This document shows positions 9,727 through 17,265 of a DNA stretch of 64,000 nt, one piece after another. Position numbers and translations under genes: made by a program. The stretch covers positions 372,001 through 436,000 of the forward strand of contig NZ_VIRS01000003.1 of assembly GCF_006912135.1 (NCBI RefSeq). Direction: 5' to 3'. The stretch comes from Cryptosporangium phraense. GTDB lineage: Bacteria > Actinomycetota > Actinomycetes > Mycobacteriales > Cryptosporangiaceae. How positions within the stretch are numbered: the stretch's first letter is position 1; the number at the start of each line of letters is the position of its first letter. The notes under the pieces were generated by a model, which searched no databases, had not been told where the DNA came from, and saw only the letters and a list, made by a program, of their open reading frames with translations.

Positions 9727-9747
9727 CCGGCGCGCGGTCGGCGCCGG
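9727..9747. other. Hairpin in the only long gap of the operon
   Basis: A perfect inverted repeat CCGGCGC-N7-GCGCCGG lies in the 112-base gap between the SDR stop and the transporter start. It has no T-tract, so it may stabilise mRNA, attenuate or mark a processing site rather than be a full terminator. It may lower expression of the downstream transporter/E1/E2 genes relative to ADH/SDR. Confidence 0.35.
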
Positions 9748-9759
9748 CCTGTCGGGGGC

Positions 9760-10533
9760 TCAGAGAGCGGTGTGGCCTCCGTCGACGGGGAGGATGACCC
9801 CGTTGACGTACGACGCGGCGTCCGAGGCCAGGAAGACCGCGACCGACGCGATCTCGTCCGGCCGGGCCACCCGTCCGAGCGGGTTTCCGGCCGCGGCGGC
9901 CTCCCGGCCCCCGTCGGCGTGCAGGATCTCCGAGATCATCGGCGTGTCCACGCCACCAGGGCAGATGCAGTTCACGCGGACGCCACGGGGGCCCCAGTCG
10001 GCGGCCAGCACCCTGGTCAGGGCGACCAGCCCGCCCTTCGCCGCGGTGTAGGCGTCCGCACCGGGCATCGCGACCAGGCCGTTGATCGACGCGTTGTTGA
10101 CGACGGCGCCGCGGCCCTGCGTCGCCATGATCGGTAGCACGTGCTTGCAGCAGAGGGCCGGGCCCTTGAGGTTGATCGCGAGAATCGCGTCCCAGTCCTC
10201 GGCCGGGGTGTCGACGACGCTCGCCATCGCGTAGCGGGAGCGGGCGCTGAAGCCGACCCCGGCGTTGTTGAACAGGACGTCGATCCGGCCGAAGCGGTCC
10301 ATCGTCGCGTCGACCATGGCCGCGACCGCGGCCTCGTCGGAGACGTCGACCTGGATCCCGAGGGCCGGCGTGCCGTCGGCGGTCAGCTTGGCCGCGGCCT
10401 CCTCGGCGCCGGTCCGGTTCCAGTCCGCGATCACCACCGTGCTGCCCCGCTCGGCGAACAGCCGGGTGGCGGCCAGTCCCTGGCCGCTCGCGCCACCGGT
10501 GACGATGACGACGGCACCCTGGAGCCCGGTCAC
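9760..10533 (-). CDS. Short-chain dehydrogenase/reductase (257 aa)
   Basis: This is a classical SDR with the cofactor motif TGGASGQG near the N-terminus, an acidic residue after strand 2 (VVIADWN, suggesting NAD preference), NNAG, a catalytic serine region VNNASINGL and YTAAK. The C-terminus ASYVNGVILPVDGGHTAL is normal. It starts at GTG 10533, overlapping the ADH stop by GTGA, so it is co-translated with ADH. With the ADH upstream it probably oxidises hydroxyl groups to give the keto compound that the E1/E2 complex later cleaves; that order of reactions is inferred. Acetoin/butanediol-type or cyclic alcohol substrates are possible. Confidence 0.88.
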   Translation of the reverse strand: MTGLQGAVVIVTGGASGQGLAATRLFAERGSTVVIADWNRTGAEEAAAKLTADGTPALGIQVDVSDEAAVAAMVDATMDRFGRIDVLFNNAGVGFSARSRYAMASVVDTPAEDWDAILAINLKGPALCCKHVLPIMATQGRGAVVNNASINGLVAMPGADAYTAAKGGLVALTRVLAADWGPRGVRVNCICPGGVDTPMISEILHADGGREAAAAGNPLGRVARPDEIASVAVFLASDAASYVNGVILPVDGGHTAL

Positions 10534-11597
10534 GAGGCGTCCATCGTGACGACGACCTTCATCACGTCGTCGGCCCGGAGCTGGGTGCGGAACGCCTCGT
10601 CGACGTCGTCGAGGTCGAACGTGTGGGTGACCAGCGGCTCGGTCTTCACCTGCTCGGTGGCGAGCAGCTCGATCGAGCGGCCGAAGTCGCCACCCAGGCA
10701 GCCGACGATGCGCGGTGCCTTGTGGACGATCTTCGTCGTGTCGATCGGCGCCGGGTTCTCGGGCAGTCCGACGAACGCGATCGTGCCGCCCGACCGGACC
10801 ATCTCGAACGACTGGACGATCGTCTGGGGCGCCCCGGCGGCTTCGATCACGACGTCCGCCATGCCGCCTTCACCGAAGTGATAGCGTCCGACGCCGATCT
10901 CCTGCTTGACCCATTCGAGAGGGTCACCGGTCCGCGCGTCGAACACCGCGTCGGCTCCGGCGGCCTCGGCCGCCGCCAGCCGGCTCGGGCTGACCTCGAC
11001 GAGGACGACCTTCCCGGCGCCCGACGCCTTCGCGACCTGCAGGCAGGCGTTGCCGATCAGGCCGCCGCCGAGGACGACGACCGAGTCACCCGGCTGGACC
11101 TCGGCCATCGTGACCGTGCCGACCGCGACCGAGACCGGCTCGACGGTGGCAGCCGCGGTGACCGGGACCGAGTCGGGGACGCGGTGGACGCTGGCGCCGA
11201 GCACGGCCCGCTCGATCAGCACGTAGTCGGCGAACGCGCCGGGGCGTCCGTACCCCATCGAGTTGGCGAAGATCTCCGGGCAGAGGCCGTACTGGCCGCG
11301 CTGGCACCAGAAGCACTTCCCGCAGAAGCCCATCGTGAAGCCGGTGACCCGGTCGCCCACCGCGATGCCCTCGATCTGGTCGCCGACGACGACGGCCTCA
11401 CCGATGAACTCGTGCCCGACCACCTGGCCGGGCTGGACGTACATGCCCTTCTTGTAGGTGTGCACGTCCGATCCGCACACTCCGCAGGCACGAACCCGGA
11501 CTAACACGTCGTGCGATCCGCAGTTCGGCACCGGCAGGTCGTGCACGACGATCTTCTCGGGGGCCTCGTAGACGGCGGCCCTCATCTTCTCCGTCAT
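10530..11597 (-). CDS. Zinc-dependent alcohol dehydrogenase, sorbitol/butanediol/threonine dehydrogenase-like (355 aa)
   Basis: This is a zinc MDR enzyme. The catalytic zinc ligands lie in RACGVCGSDVH and GHEFIG; the structural zinc cysteines lie in CGKCFWCQRGQYGLC. The Rossmann motif is VVLGGGLIGNACLQVAK. The family covers sorbitol, threonine and 2,3-butanediol dehydrogenases. The ATG at 11597 is chosen because GGAGG stands 6 bases upstream; a longer reading from 11615 lacks a ribosome site. It is the first gene of the minus-strand operon that runs to lipA. An ACCGAC-GG-GTCGGT palindrome sits 47 bases before the start, as expected for repression by the divergent TetR. Confidence 0.9.
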   Translation of the reverse strand: MTEKMRAAVYEAPEKIVVHDLPVPNCGSHDVLVRVRACGVCGSDVHTYKKGMYVQPGQVVGHEFIGEAVVVGDQIEGIAVGDRVTGFTMGFCGKCFWCQRGQYGLCPEIFANSMGYGRPGAFADYVLIERAVLGASVHRVPDSVPVTAAATVEPVSVAVGTVTMAEVQPGDSVVVLGGGLIGNACLQVAKASGAGKVVLVEVSPSRLAAAEAAGADAVFDARTGDPLEWVKQEIGVGRYHFGEGGMADVVIEAAGAPQTIVQSFEMVRSGGTIAFVGLPENPAPIDTTKIVHKAPRIVGCLGGDFGRSIELLATEQVKTEPLVTHTFDLDDVDEAFRTQLRADDVMKVVVTMDAS

Positions 11598-11643
11598 GAA
11601 AATCCTCCAGAACACCGATGTCTGGGGTCCGAGCGAGCTCCCG

Positions 11644-11657
11644 ACCGACGGGTCGGT
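11644..11657. promoter_or_regulatory. TetR-type operator, perfect ACCGACnnGTCGGT
   Basis: ACCGAC-GG-GTCGGT is a perfect 6-2-6 palindrome, 47 bases upstream of the ADH start of the lipA operon. The same 14-base motif recurs at 11801, 34560 and 34653. Confidence 0.7.
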
Positions 11658-11800
11658 TGGGGGGAGTCTCGTACCCCGTTTACGGGTGTGTCAAGGGTCA
11701 CCGCTGGGCCGATTTCGCACCTGGCAGTTGTGTAGTCATCACGAAGAGCACCCAGAACGGGCCTAAATGCCGAGACGAGGGAAGTACTCGGGCCCACTCG

Positions 11801-11814
11801 AACGACTGGTCGGT
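11801..11814. promoter_or_regulatory. TetR-type operator, AACGACtgGTCGGT
   Basis: This matches ACCGACnnGTCGGT with a single mismatch (the second base). It lies 61 bases before the TetR start, on the other side of the divergent promoter region from the 11644 copy, as expected for autoregulation. Confidence 0.6.
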
Positions 11815-11874
11815 CGCCAGCGGCTACCCGGTGCTACTGTGCTCGTCACGACTTCGATGAGGGGGAGAGCCGCG

Positions 11875-12507
11875 ATGGCGAACCCGAAGACCGCGCGGTC
11901 GGCGCGACGACAGATGAGCCTCGACGACCGGCGGCAGGAGATCATCACCGCGGCCGCCGAGCTCTTCGACCGCAGCGGCTACAGCCAGACCACGATGGAC
12001 GACATCGCGAAGACGATCGGCATCGCCAAGCCGACGCTCTACCACTACTTCCGCAGCAAGGAAGAGATCCTCAGCTCGATCCACGAGGAGTTCATCGACC
12101 TGCTGCTGGAGAAGGAGGAGCGGCGCCAGCGCGCCGGGCTACCGCCCGAGCAGATGCTGCTCGAGGTGATGGTCGACATCCTCGAGCTGATGGAGACCCA
12201 CCGCGGTCACCTGCGGGTGTTCTTCGAACACCACCGCGAGCTCCCGGACGCCGCCCAGCCCGACATGCGGGCCAAGCGCGACCGGTACGAGGAAGCCGTG
12301 ACGCGCACGATCAAGGCCGGCGTCACCAGCGGGGTGTTCCGTGACCTCGAGCCGCGGCTGACCGCGCTCGGGCTGTTCGGCATGTGCAACTGGGCCTACC
12401 AGTGGTACCGGGCCGGCGGGCCATTGCAGCCGCGCGAGATCGCGTTCCAGTTCTGGGACATCTTCGTGCGCGGGGTCGCGGCTACCCCGTCGCGAACGTT
12501 GATTTGA
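11875..12507 (+). CDS. TetR family transcriptional regulator (210 aa)
   Basis: The N-terminal HTH spans about residues 20-65 (RRQEIITAAAELFDRSGYSQTTMDDIAKTIGIAKPTLYHYFRSKEEIL). The C-terminal ligand domain (GMCNWAYQWYRAGGPL) recalls KstR2/FadR-like TetR proteins, which bind acyl-CoA type ligands. ATG 11875 is chosen for the GGGGGAG 7-8 bases upstream. It is divergent from the ADH-to-lipA operon and most likely represses it and itself through the ACCGACnnGTCGGT sites at 11644 and 11801. Two more copies before the paralogous operon at 34.5 kb suggest it controls both. Its 3' end overlaps the convergent ligase gene by 26 bases. Confidence 0.88.
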   Translation: MANPKTARSARRQMSLDDRRQEIITAAAELFDRSGYSQTTMDDIAKTIGIAKPTLYHYFRSKEEILSSIHEEFIDLLLEKEERRQRAGLPPEQMLLEVMVDILELMETHRGHLRVFFEHHRELPDAAQPDMRAKRDRYEEAVTRTIKAGVTSGVFRDLEPRLTALGLFGMCNWAYQWYRAGGPLQPREIAFQFWDIFVRGVAATPSRTLI

Positions 12508-13996
12508 TCTCGTTCTTCAGGATCTTCCCGACCTTGGAGCGGGGCAGGTCGGGCCAGATCTCGACCTGCTTCGGTGTCTTGACGCTGCCGATGCGCTGCT
12601 TGACGAAGGCCCGCAGTTCGCTCGGGTCCAGGGTCTGGCCGCGCTTGAGCTGGACCACCGCGGTGACCCGTTCACCCCACTTCTCGTCGGGCAGGCCGAT
12701 CACCGCGCAGTCCTGAACGGCGGGGTGCGCGAGAACGGCCTGCTCGACCTCGGTGGAGTACACGTTGAAGCCACCGGTGATCACCATGTCCTTGGCCCGG
12801 TCGACGATGAACAGGACGTTGTCCTCGTCGAGGTAGCCGATGTCACCGGTGTGGTGCCAGCCGTGCGCGCTCGCTGCTGCGGTGGCCTGGGGATTCCGGT
12901 AGTAGCCACGCATCACCAGCGAGCCGCGCACCACGATCTCGCCCCGCTCACCCCTCCGGAGCAGGGCGCCGTCCTCGGCCATGATCCCGACCGTCACCAA
13001 GGGTGACGGCCGTCCGGCCGAGGAGAGCCTTTCGGTCGCGACCGATCCGTCCGGGCGGAAGTGGTCGCGGGGAGCCAGCGTCGAGATCATCATCGGCGCC
13101 TCGGTCTGGCCGAACAGCTGGCCCATGGGTCCGATCCGCTCCAGCGCCTCGGCGAGGCGGGTGGCCGACATCGGCGCCGCGCCGTACCAGAAGCACTGGA
13201 GGCTTCTCAGATCCGCGGTGACCAGCGCCGGATGGTCCAGGATCATGTAGATCAGCGTCGGTGGCAGGAAGGTATGCGTGACCTGGTGCTTCTCGATGTT
13301 CGCCAGGAACTCGCCGACATCCGGATCGCGCATCACGACGATCTCGCCGCCCAGCGACAGCACCGGGAAGCACAGCACGCCGGCCGCGTGGGTGAGCGGC
13401 GCCAGCGCGAGGTAGGTCGGGCGTCCCTCGAACGGGTAGCTCATCAGCGTCAGCGCGGTCATCGCCTCGAGGTTCGCCCCGGTGAGCATGACGCCCTTCG
13501 GCCGTCCGGTGGTTCCGCCGGTGCCGACGATCATCGCCAGGTCGTCGTCGGCCGGGCGGTTGACGTCACCCTCGGTGAGGAACTCGTCCCAGGTGAGGGC
13601 GCCGTCGACGTATCCGTCGAGGCAGACGAGCGTCGTGAGTTTTTCCAACCGCAGCTGGGCGACCAGGGGCGCGAAGTGTTCCTGGAAGATCAGCGTGCCG
13701 CACTCGAACAGGTCGAGCAGTTCGCGGTTCTCGGCGACCTCGTTGCGCGGGTTGATCGGGCACCACACCGCACCGGCCCGGCTGATCCCGAACACGCAGG
13801 TGAACGCGATCGGGTCGTTGGCCGAGAGGATCGCGACCTTGTCGCCGGGCTCGACGCCCCGCCGGGCCAGAGCCGCGGCGACGCGTCCGCTGAGCGCGAC
13901 GACCTCCGCATAGGTGCTGGTGCGGCCGTCGGTCGTCAGGCAGGGGGCGTCCGGGCCCAGCGACGCCCCCTTGTCGAGGTAGTCGACCAGGCGCAC
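12482..13996 (-). CDS. AMP-forming acyl-CoA synthetase (504 aa)
   Basis: This adenylate-forming CoA ligase activates a carboxylic acid as the acyl-CoA with ATP. The P-loop-like signature is GTGGTTGRPKGVM, the A5-type segment is GQTEAPMM, the hinge region is HHTGDIGYLDEDN followed by VDRAKDMVITGG, and the catalytic lysine of the C-terminal domain is in SKVGKILKNEI. The length is usual for this family. GTG 13996 is one base after the stop of the upstream SDR, so the two form an operon. The 3' end overlaps the convergent TetR gene. The substrate is probably an aliphatic or aromatic acid from the same catabolic island. Confidence 0.9.
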   Translation of the reverse strand: MRLVDYLDKGASLGPDAPCLTTDGRTSTYAEVVALSGRVAAALARRGVEPGDKVAILSANDPIAFTCVFGISRAGAVWCPINPRNEVAENRELLDLFECGTLIFQEHFAPLVAQLRLEKLTTLVCLDGYVDGALTWDEFLTEGDVNRPADDDLAMIVGTGGTTGRPKGVMLTGANLEAMTALTLMSYPFEGRPTYLALAPLTHAAGVLCFPVLSLGGEIVVMRDPDVGEFLANIEKHQVTHTFLPPTLIYMILDHPALVTADLRSLQCFWYGAAPMSATRLAEALERIGPMGQLFGQTEAPMMISTLAPRDHFRPDGSVATERLSSAGRPSPLVTVGIMAEDGALLRRGERGEIVVRGSLVMRGYYRNPQATAAASAHGWHHTGDIGYLDEDNVLFIVDRAKDMVITGGFNVYSTEVEQAVLAHPAVQDCAVIGLPDEKWGERVTAVVQLKRGQTLDPSELRAFVKQRIGSVKTPKQVEIWPDLPRSKVGKILKNEIKSTFATG

Positions 13997-13997
13997 G

Positions 13998-14792
13998 TCA
14001 CATGCCCATTCCGCCGTCGACCGGCAGACCGGCCCCGTTGACGAACCGGGACGCGTCGGAGGCCAGGAACACGACCGCGTCGGCCATGTCGGAGACCTCG
14101 CCCAGCCGGCCCGACGGGGTGAGCGCGACGACCGCGCCGACGGCCTCCTCGGGCGAGCCGAACAGGCCGAGCCGGGCGCAGTCGTTGGCCAGCCCGGCGC
14201 CCATCGCGGTCGGCACCAGCCCGGGGTAGATCGCGTTGACCCGCACGCCGTACCCGAGCCGTCCGGATTCGGCCGCGGCCACCCGGGTCAGCCGGTCCAC
14301 TCCGGACTTCGTCGCCGAGTAGACCGCGATGCCCGGGAACGCGATCGTCGCCGCGACCGACGCGACGTTGATGACCGCGCCGCCGTTGCCGGCGACGCCG
14401 CCCGGGCGCATCGCCCGGAACGCGTGCTTGAGGCCGAGGGTGGTGCCCATCAGGTTGATGTCGAGCTGCCTGCGGATCTGCTCCGGTTCGACGTCGACCA
14501 GCAGGCTGGTGATCTCGACGCCGGCGTTGTTGACGACGACGTCGAGGCCGTGGAGTTGCTCGGTGGCCGCGGTGATCGCGGCTTCCCAGTTGGCGTCGTC
14601 GGTGACGTCGAGGTGCACGAATCCGTGGCCCGTGCCGAGGGACTCGGCGACCTTGGTGCCGAGTTCGTCCTGCACGTCGGCGACGATCACCTGCGCGCCG
14701 GCGGCCGCGAGTGCCTGGGCCATGCCCTCGCCGAGACCCTGGGCTGCTCCGGTGACTAGGGCCTTGCGTCCGGTCAGGTCGAAAACACTCAT
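13998..14792 (-). CDS. Short-chain dehydrogenase/reductase (264 aa)
   Basis: This classical SDR has TGAAQGLGEG at the cofactor site, VIVADVQD after strand 2 (NAD-type acidic residue), NNAG, SVAAT and the catalytic YSATK. It ends in NGAGLPVDGGMGM. It resembles 3-alpha/20-beta-hydroxysteroid or 3-hydroxyacyl-CoA dehydrogenase-like members. ATG 14792 (MSVFDLTGRKALVTG) is taken because family homology begins there and GGAGCG lies upstream; longer readings would invade the palindromes at 14853-14891. It is the first gene of a two-gene operon with the acyl-CoA synthetase and is divergent from a TetR gene. Confidence 0.88.
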   Translation of the reverse strand: MSVFDLTGRKALVTGAAQGLGEGMAQALAAAGAQVIVADVQDELGTKVAESLGTGHGFVHLDVTDDANWEAAITAATEQLHGLDVVVNNAGVEITSLLVDVEPEQIRRQLDINLMGTTLGLKHAFRAMRPGGVAGNGGAVINVASVAATIAFPGIAVYSATKSGVDRLTRVAAAESGRLGYGVRVNAIYPGLVPTAMGAGLANDCARLGLFGSPEEAVGAVVALTPSGRLGEVSDMADAVVFLASDASRFVNGAGLPVDGGMGM

Positions 14793-14852
14793 GGGGCGCT
14801 CCATTGCGTCATGAACGGCTCTGTGGCGGCCATCACAACTTACGGCCCGGCG

Positions 14853-14891
14853 CTTGACGCTTGTCAAGATTCGTTTGGGCAGACGTCCAAA
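14853..14891. promoter_or_regulatory. Two adjacent inverted repeats in a divergent promoter region
   Basis: CTTGAC-GCTT-GTCAAG (14853-14868) is a perfect 6-4-6 repeat. TTTGG-N8-CCAAA (14874-14891) follows six bases later. They lie between the SDR (minus) and TetR (plus) starts and are candidate operators for the TetR at 14972. The TTGAC elements could also be overlapping -35 boxes. Confidence 0.5.
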
Positions 14892-14971
14892 TCCGGCTGG
14901 TCAATTGTCAAGACATCGGGTGGGGGCCGCTCTTAGGATCAGGTCTCGGGGGTTCGGGTCAGGGGGGTGGC

Positions 14972-15601
14972 ATGGCGGCGATGCGTACGGCGCGTACGGC
15001 GCGTACGGCTCCGGCCGACAAGTACGAGGAGCGGCGGAAGCAGCTGGCCGAGTCCGCGCTGCGCACGCTGGGAGAACTCGGCTACGCCCGCAGCAGCCTG
15101 CGCGAGATCGCCACGAACTCCGAGTTCAGCCACGGCGTCGTGCACTACTACTTCGCCGACAAGCTCGAGCTGATCATCTACTGTGTCCGGTACTACAAGG
15201 CCCAGTGCGTGACGCGCTACGACGAGGTGATCGCGTCCTCCGAGACGCCCGACGCGCTGGTCGAGGCGTTCGCGGCCAAGCTCGTCGAGACGATCGTCGA
15301 CGAGGCCCCGATGCACCGCCTCTGGTACGACCTGCGGACCCAGAGCATGTTCGAGGAGGGGCTGCGCGAAGCGGTCCTGATGATCGACCAGACGCTCGAA
15401 GACATGATCTGGCGGGTCGTCGAGCGGTACGCGACGCTCAGCGGATGCTCGCCCACGACGACCCCGCCGGCCGCGTACGGCCTGCTCGACGGCGTCTTCC
15501 AGCAGGCGCTTCTCGGGTACCTGACCGGCCGCGCGAGTGCGCTGGAGAACCTCGTCGCCCAGGTGCGGGCGTTCTTGCCGTTCCTATTGTCCCGAGCCTG
15601 A
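14972..15601 (+). CDS. TetR family transcriptional regulator (209 aa)
   Basis: The HTH spans roughly residues 17-62 (RRKQLAESALRTLGELGYARSSLREIATNSEFSHGVVHYYFADKLELI), ending in the typical HYYF. ATG 14972 follows AGGGGGGTGGC. The first residues contain a short repeat (MAAMRTARTARTAP). The gene is divergent from the SDR/acyl-CoA-synthetase operon and probably represses it through the palindromes at 14853-14891. The last 18 bases overlap the convergent TetR gene at 15584. The ligand is unknown. Confidence 0.85.
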   Translation: MAAMRTARTARTAPADKYEERRKQLAESALRTLGELGYARSSLREIATNSEFSHGVVHYYFADKLELIIYCVRYYKAQCVTRYDEVIASSETPDALVEAFAAKLVETIVDEAPMHRLWYDLRTQSMFEEGLREAVLMIDQTLEDMIWRVVERYATLSGCSPTTTPPAAYGLLDGVFQQALLGYLTGRASALENLVAQVRAFLPFLLSRA

Positions 15602-16195
15602 ATTCGCCGCGCCGTCGCGGATGACACCGACGATCCGGCGGGCGATCACGGTCGGGGAGTCGCCGTCCGGGCGGTACCAGATCAGCGACCAGTTGACCGC
15701 GCCGAGCAGCGTCAGCCGCACGTAGCGGCGGTCGACCTTCGGGCGCAGCGGAAGCGCGGCGACGAGGTCGCGGAACACCTGCTCGTACGAGTCCCGGATC
15801 GCCAGCATCGCCTGATGGACCTCGCCGCTGCGCCGGCTCGGGATCTCGGTGGCCAGGACGCGCATCGCGCCCTCGCCGTGCAGGAGCGCGGTCAGGTGGG
15901 CGGCGCAGGCCTGCTCCAGCCGGGCCCACGGGTCGTCCGCGGTCACCGCCCGCCGGACGCGGTCGGCCACCTCGGTCGCGGCCCGGTCGACGATCGCGAC
16001 CAGCAGCGCCTCCTTCGAGCGGAAGTGGTAGTAGACCGACGCGGGCTGCACGCCGGCCGCGGTGGAGATGTCGCGCATCGAGGTCGCGTCGAACCCGCGG
16101 GTCGCGAACAGGTCGGCCGCCGCGGCCAGCACGACCTGGGCGCTGTTGTCGTCGCGTCGCGGCCGGCCCACCGGGCGCTTCACGGCTTCGCTCAT
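15584..16195 (-). CDS. TetR family transcriptional regulator (203 aa)
   Basis: After a basic, PRGR-like N-terminus (VKRPVGRPRRDD) comes the HTH (VVLAAAADLFATRGFDATSMRDISTAAGVQPASVYYHFRSKEALL). The C-terminal half (RLTLLGAVNWSLIWYRPDG) is like KstR2-type regulators of CoA-thioester catabolism. ATG 16195 is divergent from the hydratase/ligase operon at 16273, with only 77 bases between, so it probably controls that operon. An imperfect A/T-rich palindrome around 16236-16262 in the gap is a possible operator. Confidence 0.85.
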   Translation of the reverse strand: MSEAVKRPVGRPRRDDNSAQVVLAAAADLFATRGFDATSMRDISTAAGVQPASVYYHFRSKEALLVAIVDRAATEVADRVRRAVTADDPWARLEQACAAHLTALLHGEGAMRVLATEIPSRRSGEVHQAMLAIRDSYEQVFRDLVAALPLRPKVDRRYVRLTLLGAVNWSLIWYRPDGDSPTVIARRIVGVIRDGAANSGSGQ

Positions 16196-16272
16196 GCGTT
16201 CACCCTAGACCCTTCCCTGACCAGCTCCGTTGAATTAGCCTAACGATCGATCTATTAATTTAGGGGTGCCTC

Positions 16273-16821
16273 ATGGCGATGGTGGAGAGGCTGGCCGCGT
16301 TCGCGACGACGGCCAAGCAGAAGGACTTCGAGTGGGACTTCACGAAGGGCGTGGAGTCCTACGAGACCTGGGACGAGATCGAGATCGGCGCGAGCGGGCC
16401 GGGCATGCGCGTCTTCGAGGTGACCGAGGACGACATCCTGTCGTTCAACCGGTCCTGTCTGGAGACCGACCCGATGCTGGTCGACCCGGAGTACGCGGCC
16501 GCCCACGGCGGTCTGCGCCAGCACCCGCTGTTCGTCGTTCAGGTCGTCTTCTGGTGCATCGACACCGGCATCGGCAGCTGGCTGCGGTCCCCGGGCGCGC
16601 GCAACCCGGGCCAGCACATCGAGCTGTTCGAGCCGTTCGTCGTCGGCGAGACGATCACCGCGACGATCACCCACCAGGACAAGTGGATCCGGCGCGACAA
16701 GACCTACGTCGAAGACGAGGTCGCGCTGCACAACCAGGACGGCGTGCTCAAGGCCGTCTGGTTCACCCGGCTGATCATCCCGCCGAACCGCGCCGAGCTG
16801 GTCCGTTACGCGAGCCTGTGA
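16273..16821 (+). CDS. FAS1/MaoC-like hot-dog dehydratase subunit (182 aa)
   Basis: This is a single hot-dog domain protein of the N-terminal half-hydratase type (DEIEIGASGPGMRVFEVTEDDILSFNRSCLETDPMLVDPEYA). Such proteins pair with a MaoC partner to make a heterodimeric enoyl-CoA hydratase, as in actinobacterial steroid and acyl-CoA catabolism (ChsH1/ChsH2-like). The catalytic D-x4-H pair of MaoC enzymes is not obvious here, which would leave catalysis to the partner. ATG 16273 is preceded by AGGGGT. The partner starts 11 bases after its stop. Confidence 0.78.
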   Translation: MAMVERLAAFATTAKQKDFEWDFTKGVESYETWDEIEIGASGPGMRVFEVTEDDILSFNRSCLETDPMLVDPEYAAAHGGLRQHPLFVVQVVFWCIDTGIGSWLRSPGARNPGQHIELFEPFVVGETITATITHQDKWIRRDKTYVEDEVALHNQDGVLKAVWFTRLIIPPNRAELVRYASL

Positions 16822-16832
16822 GAGGAAGCGCC

Positions 16833-17261
16833 ATGCACTTCGCCGACCTGACCCTGGGCTACGAGTTCCCGGCCGTCGAACACCAGGTCACCCAGGACAT
16901 CATCGACCTGGCCGCGGTGGCCCACCTGGACTTCAACCCGGTGCACACGAACATCCCCTGGAACGAGCGGGCCCAGGTCTTCCACATGCCCGACACCGCG
17001 GCCCACGGCATGTTCACGATGTCGATGATGGCGTCGGTCGTCGACCGGCACTGGCGCGCCGAGGGCGCGCAGATCCGCACCATGCAGACGAAGTTCACGA
17101 AGCCGGTGCGGGTCGGCGAGACGACCCGGGCCACCGGCTCGATCACCGAGCTGCACCCGCTGGGGCCGGGCCGCAACGCGGTCGTCGTCGCCGTGCGGGC
17201 CACGGACTCGACCGGCGACGTCGTCGCCGTCGGCACGTTCCGCGTCGCGGTCCCGGACTGA
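16833..17261 (+). CDS. MaoC-family enoyl-CoA hydratase (142 aa)
   Basis: This hot-dog fold protein has the MaoC hydratase signature. LDFNPVHTN holds the catalytic Asp and His (D-x4-H), and HGMFTMSMMASVVDRHW forms the central helix. It hydrates an enoyl-CoA double bond, probably as a heterodimer with the preceding protein. The ATG at 16833 has GAGAGGAAG upstream. It lies in the operon 16273-18759 with the partner subunit and an acyl-CoA synthetase. Confidence 0.85.
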   Translation: MHFADLTLGYEFPAVEHQVTQDIIDLAAVAHLDFNPVHTNIPWNERAQVFHMPDTAAHGMFTMSMMASVVDRHWRAEGAQIRTMQTKFTKPVRVGETTRATGSITELHPLGPGRNAVVVAVRATDSTGDVVAVGTFRVAVPD

Positions 17262-17265
17262 CGCG

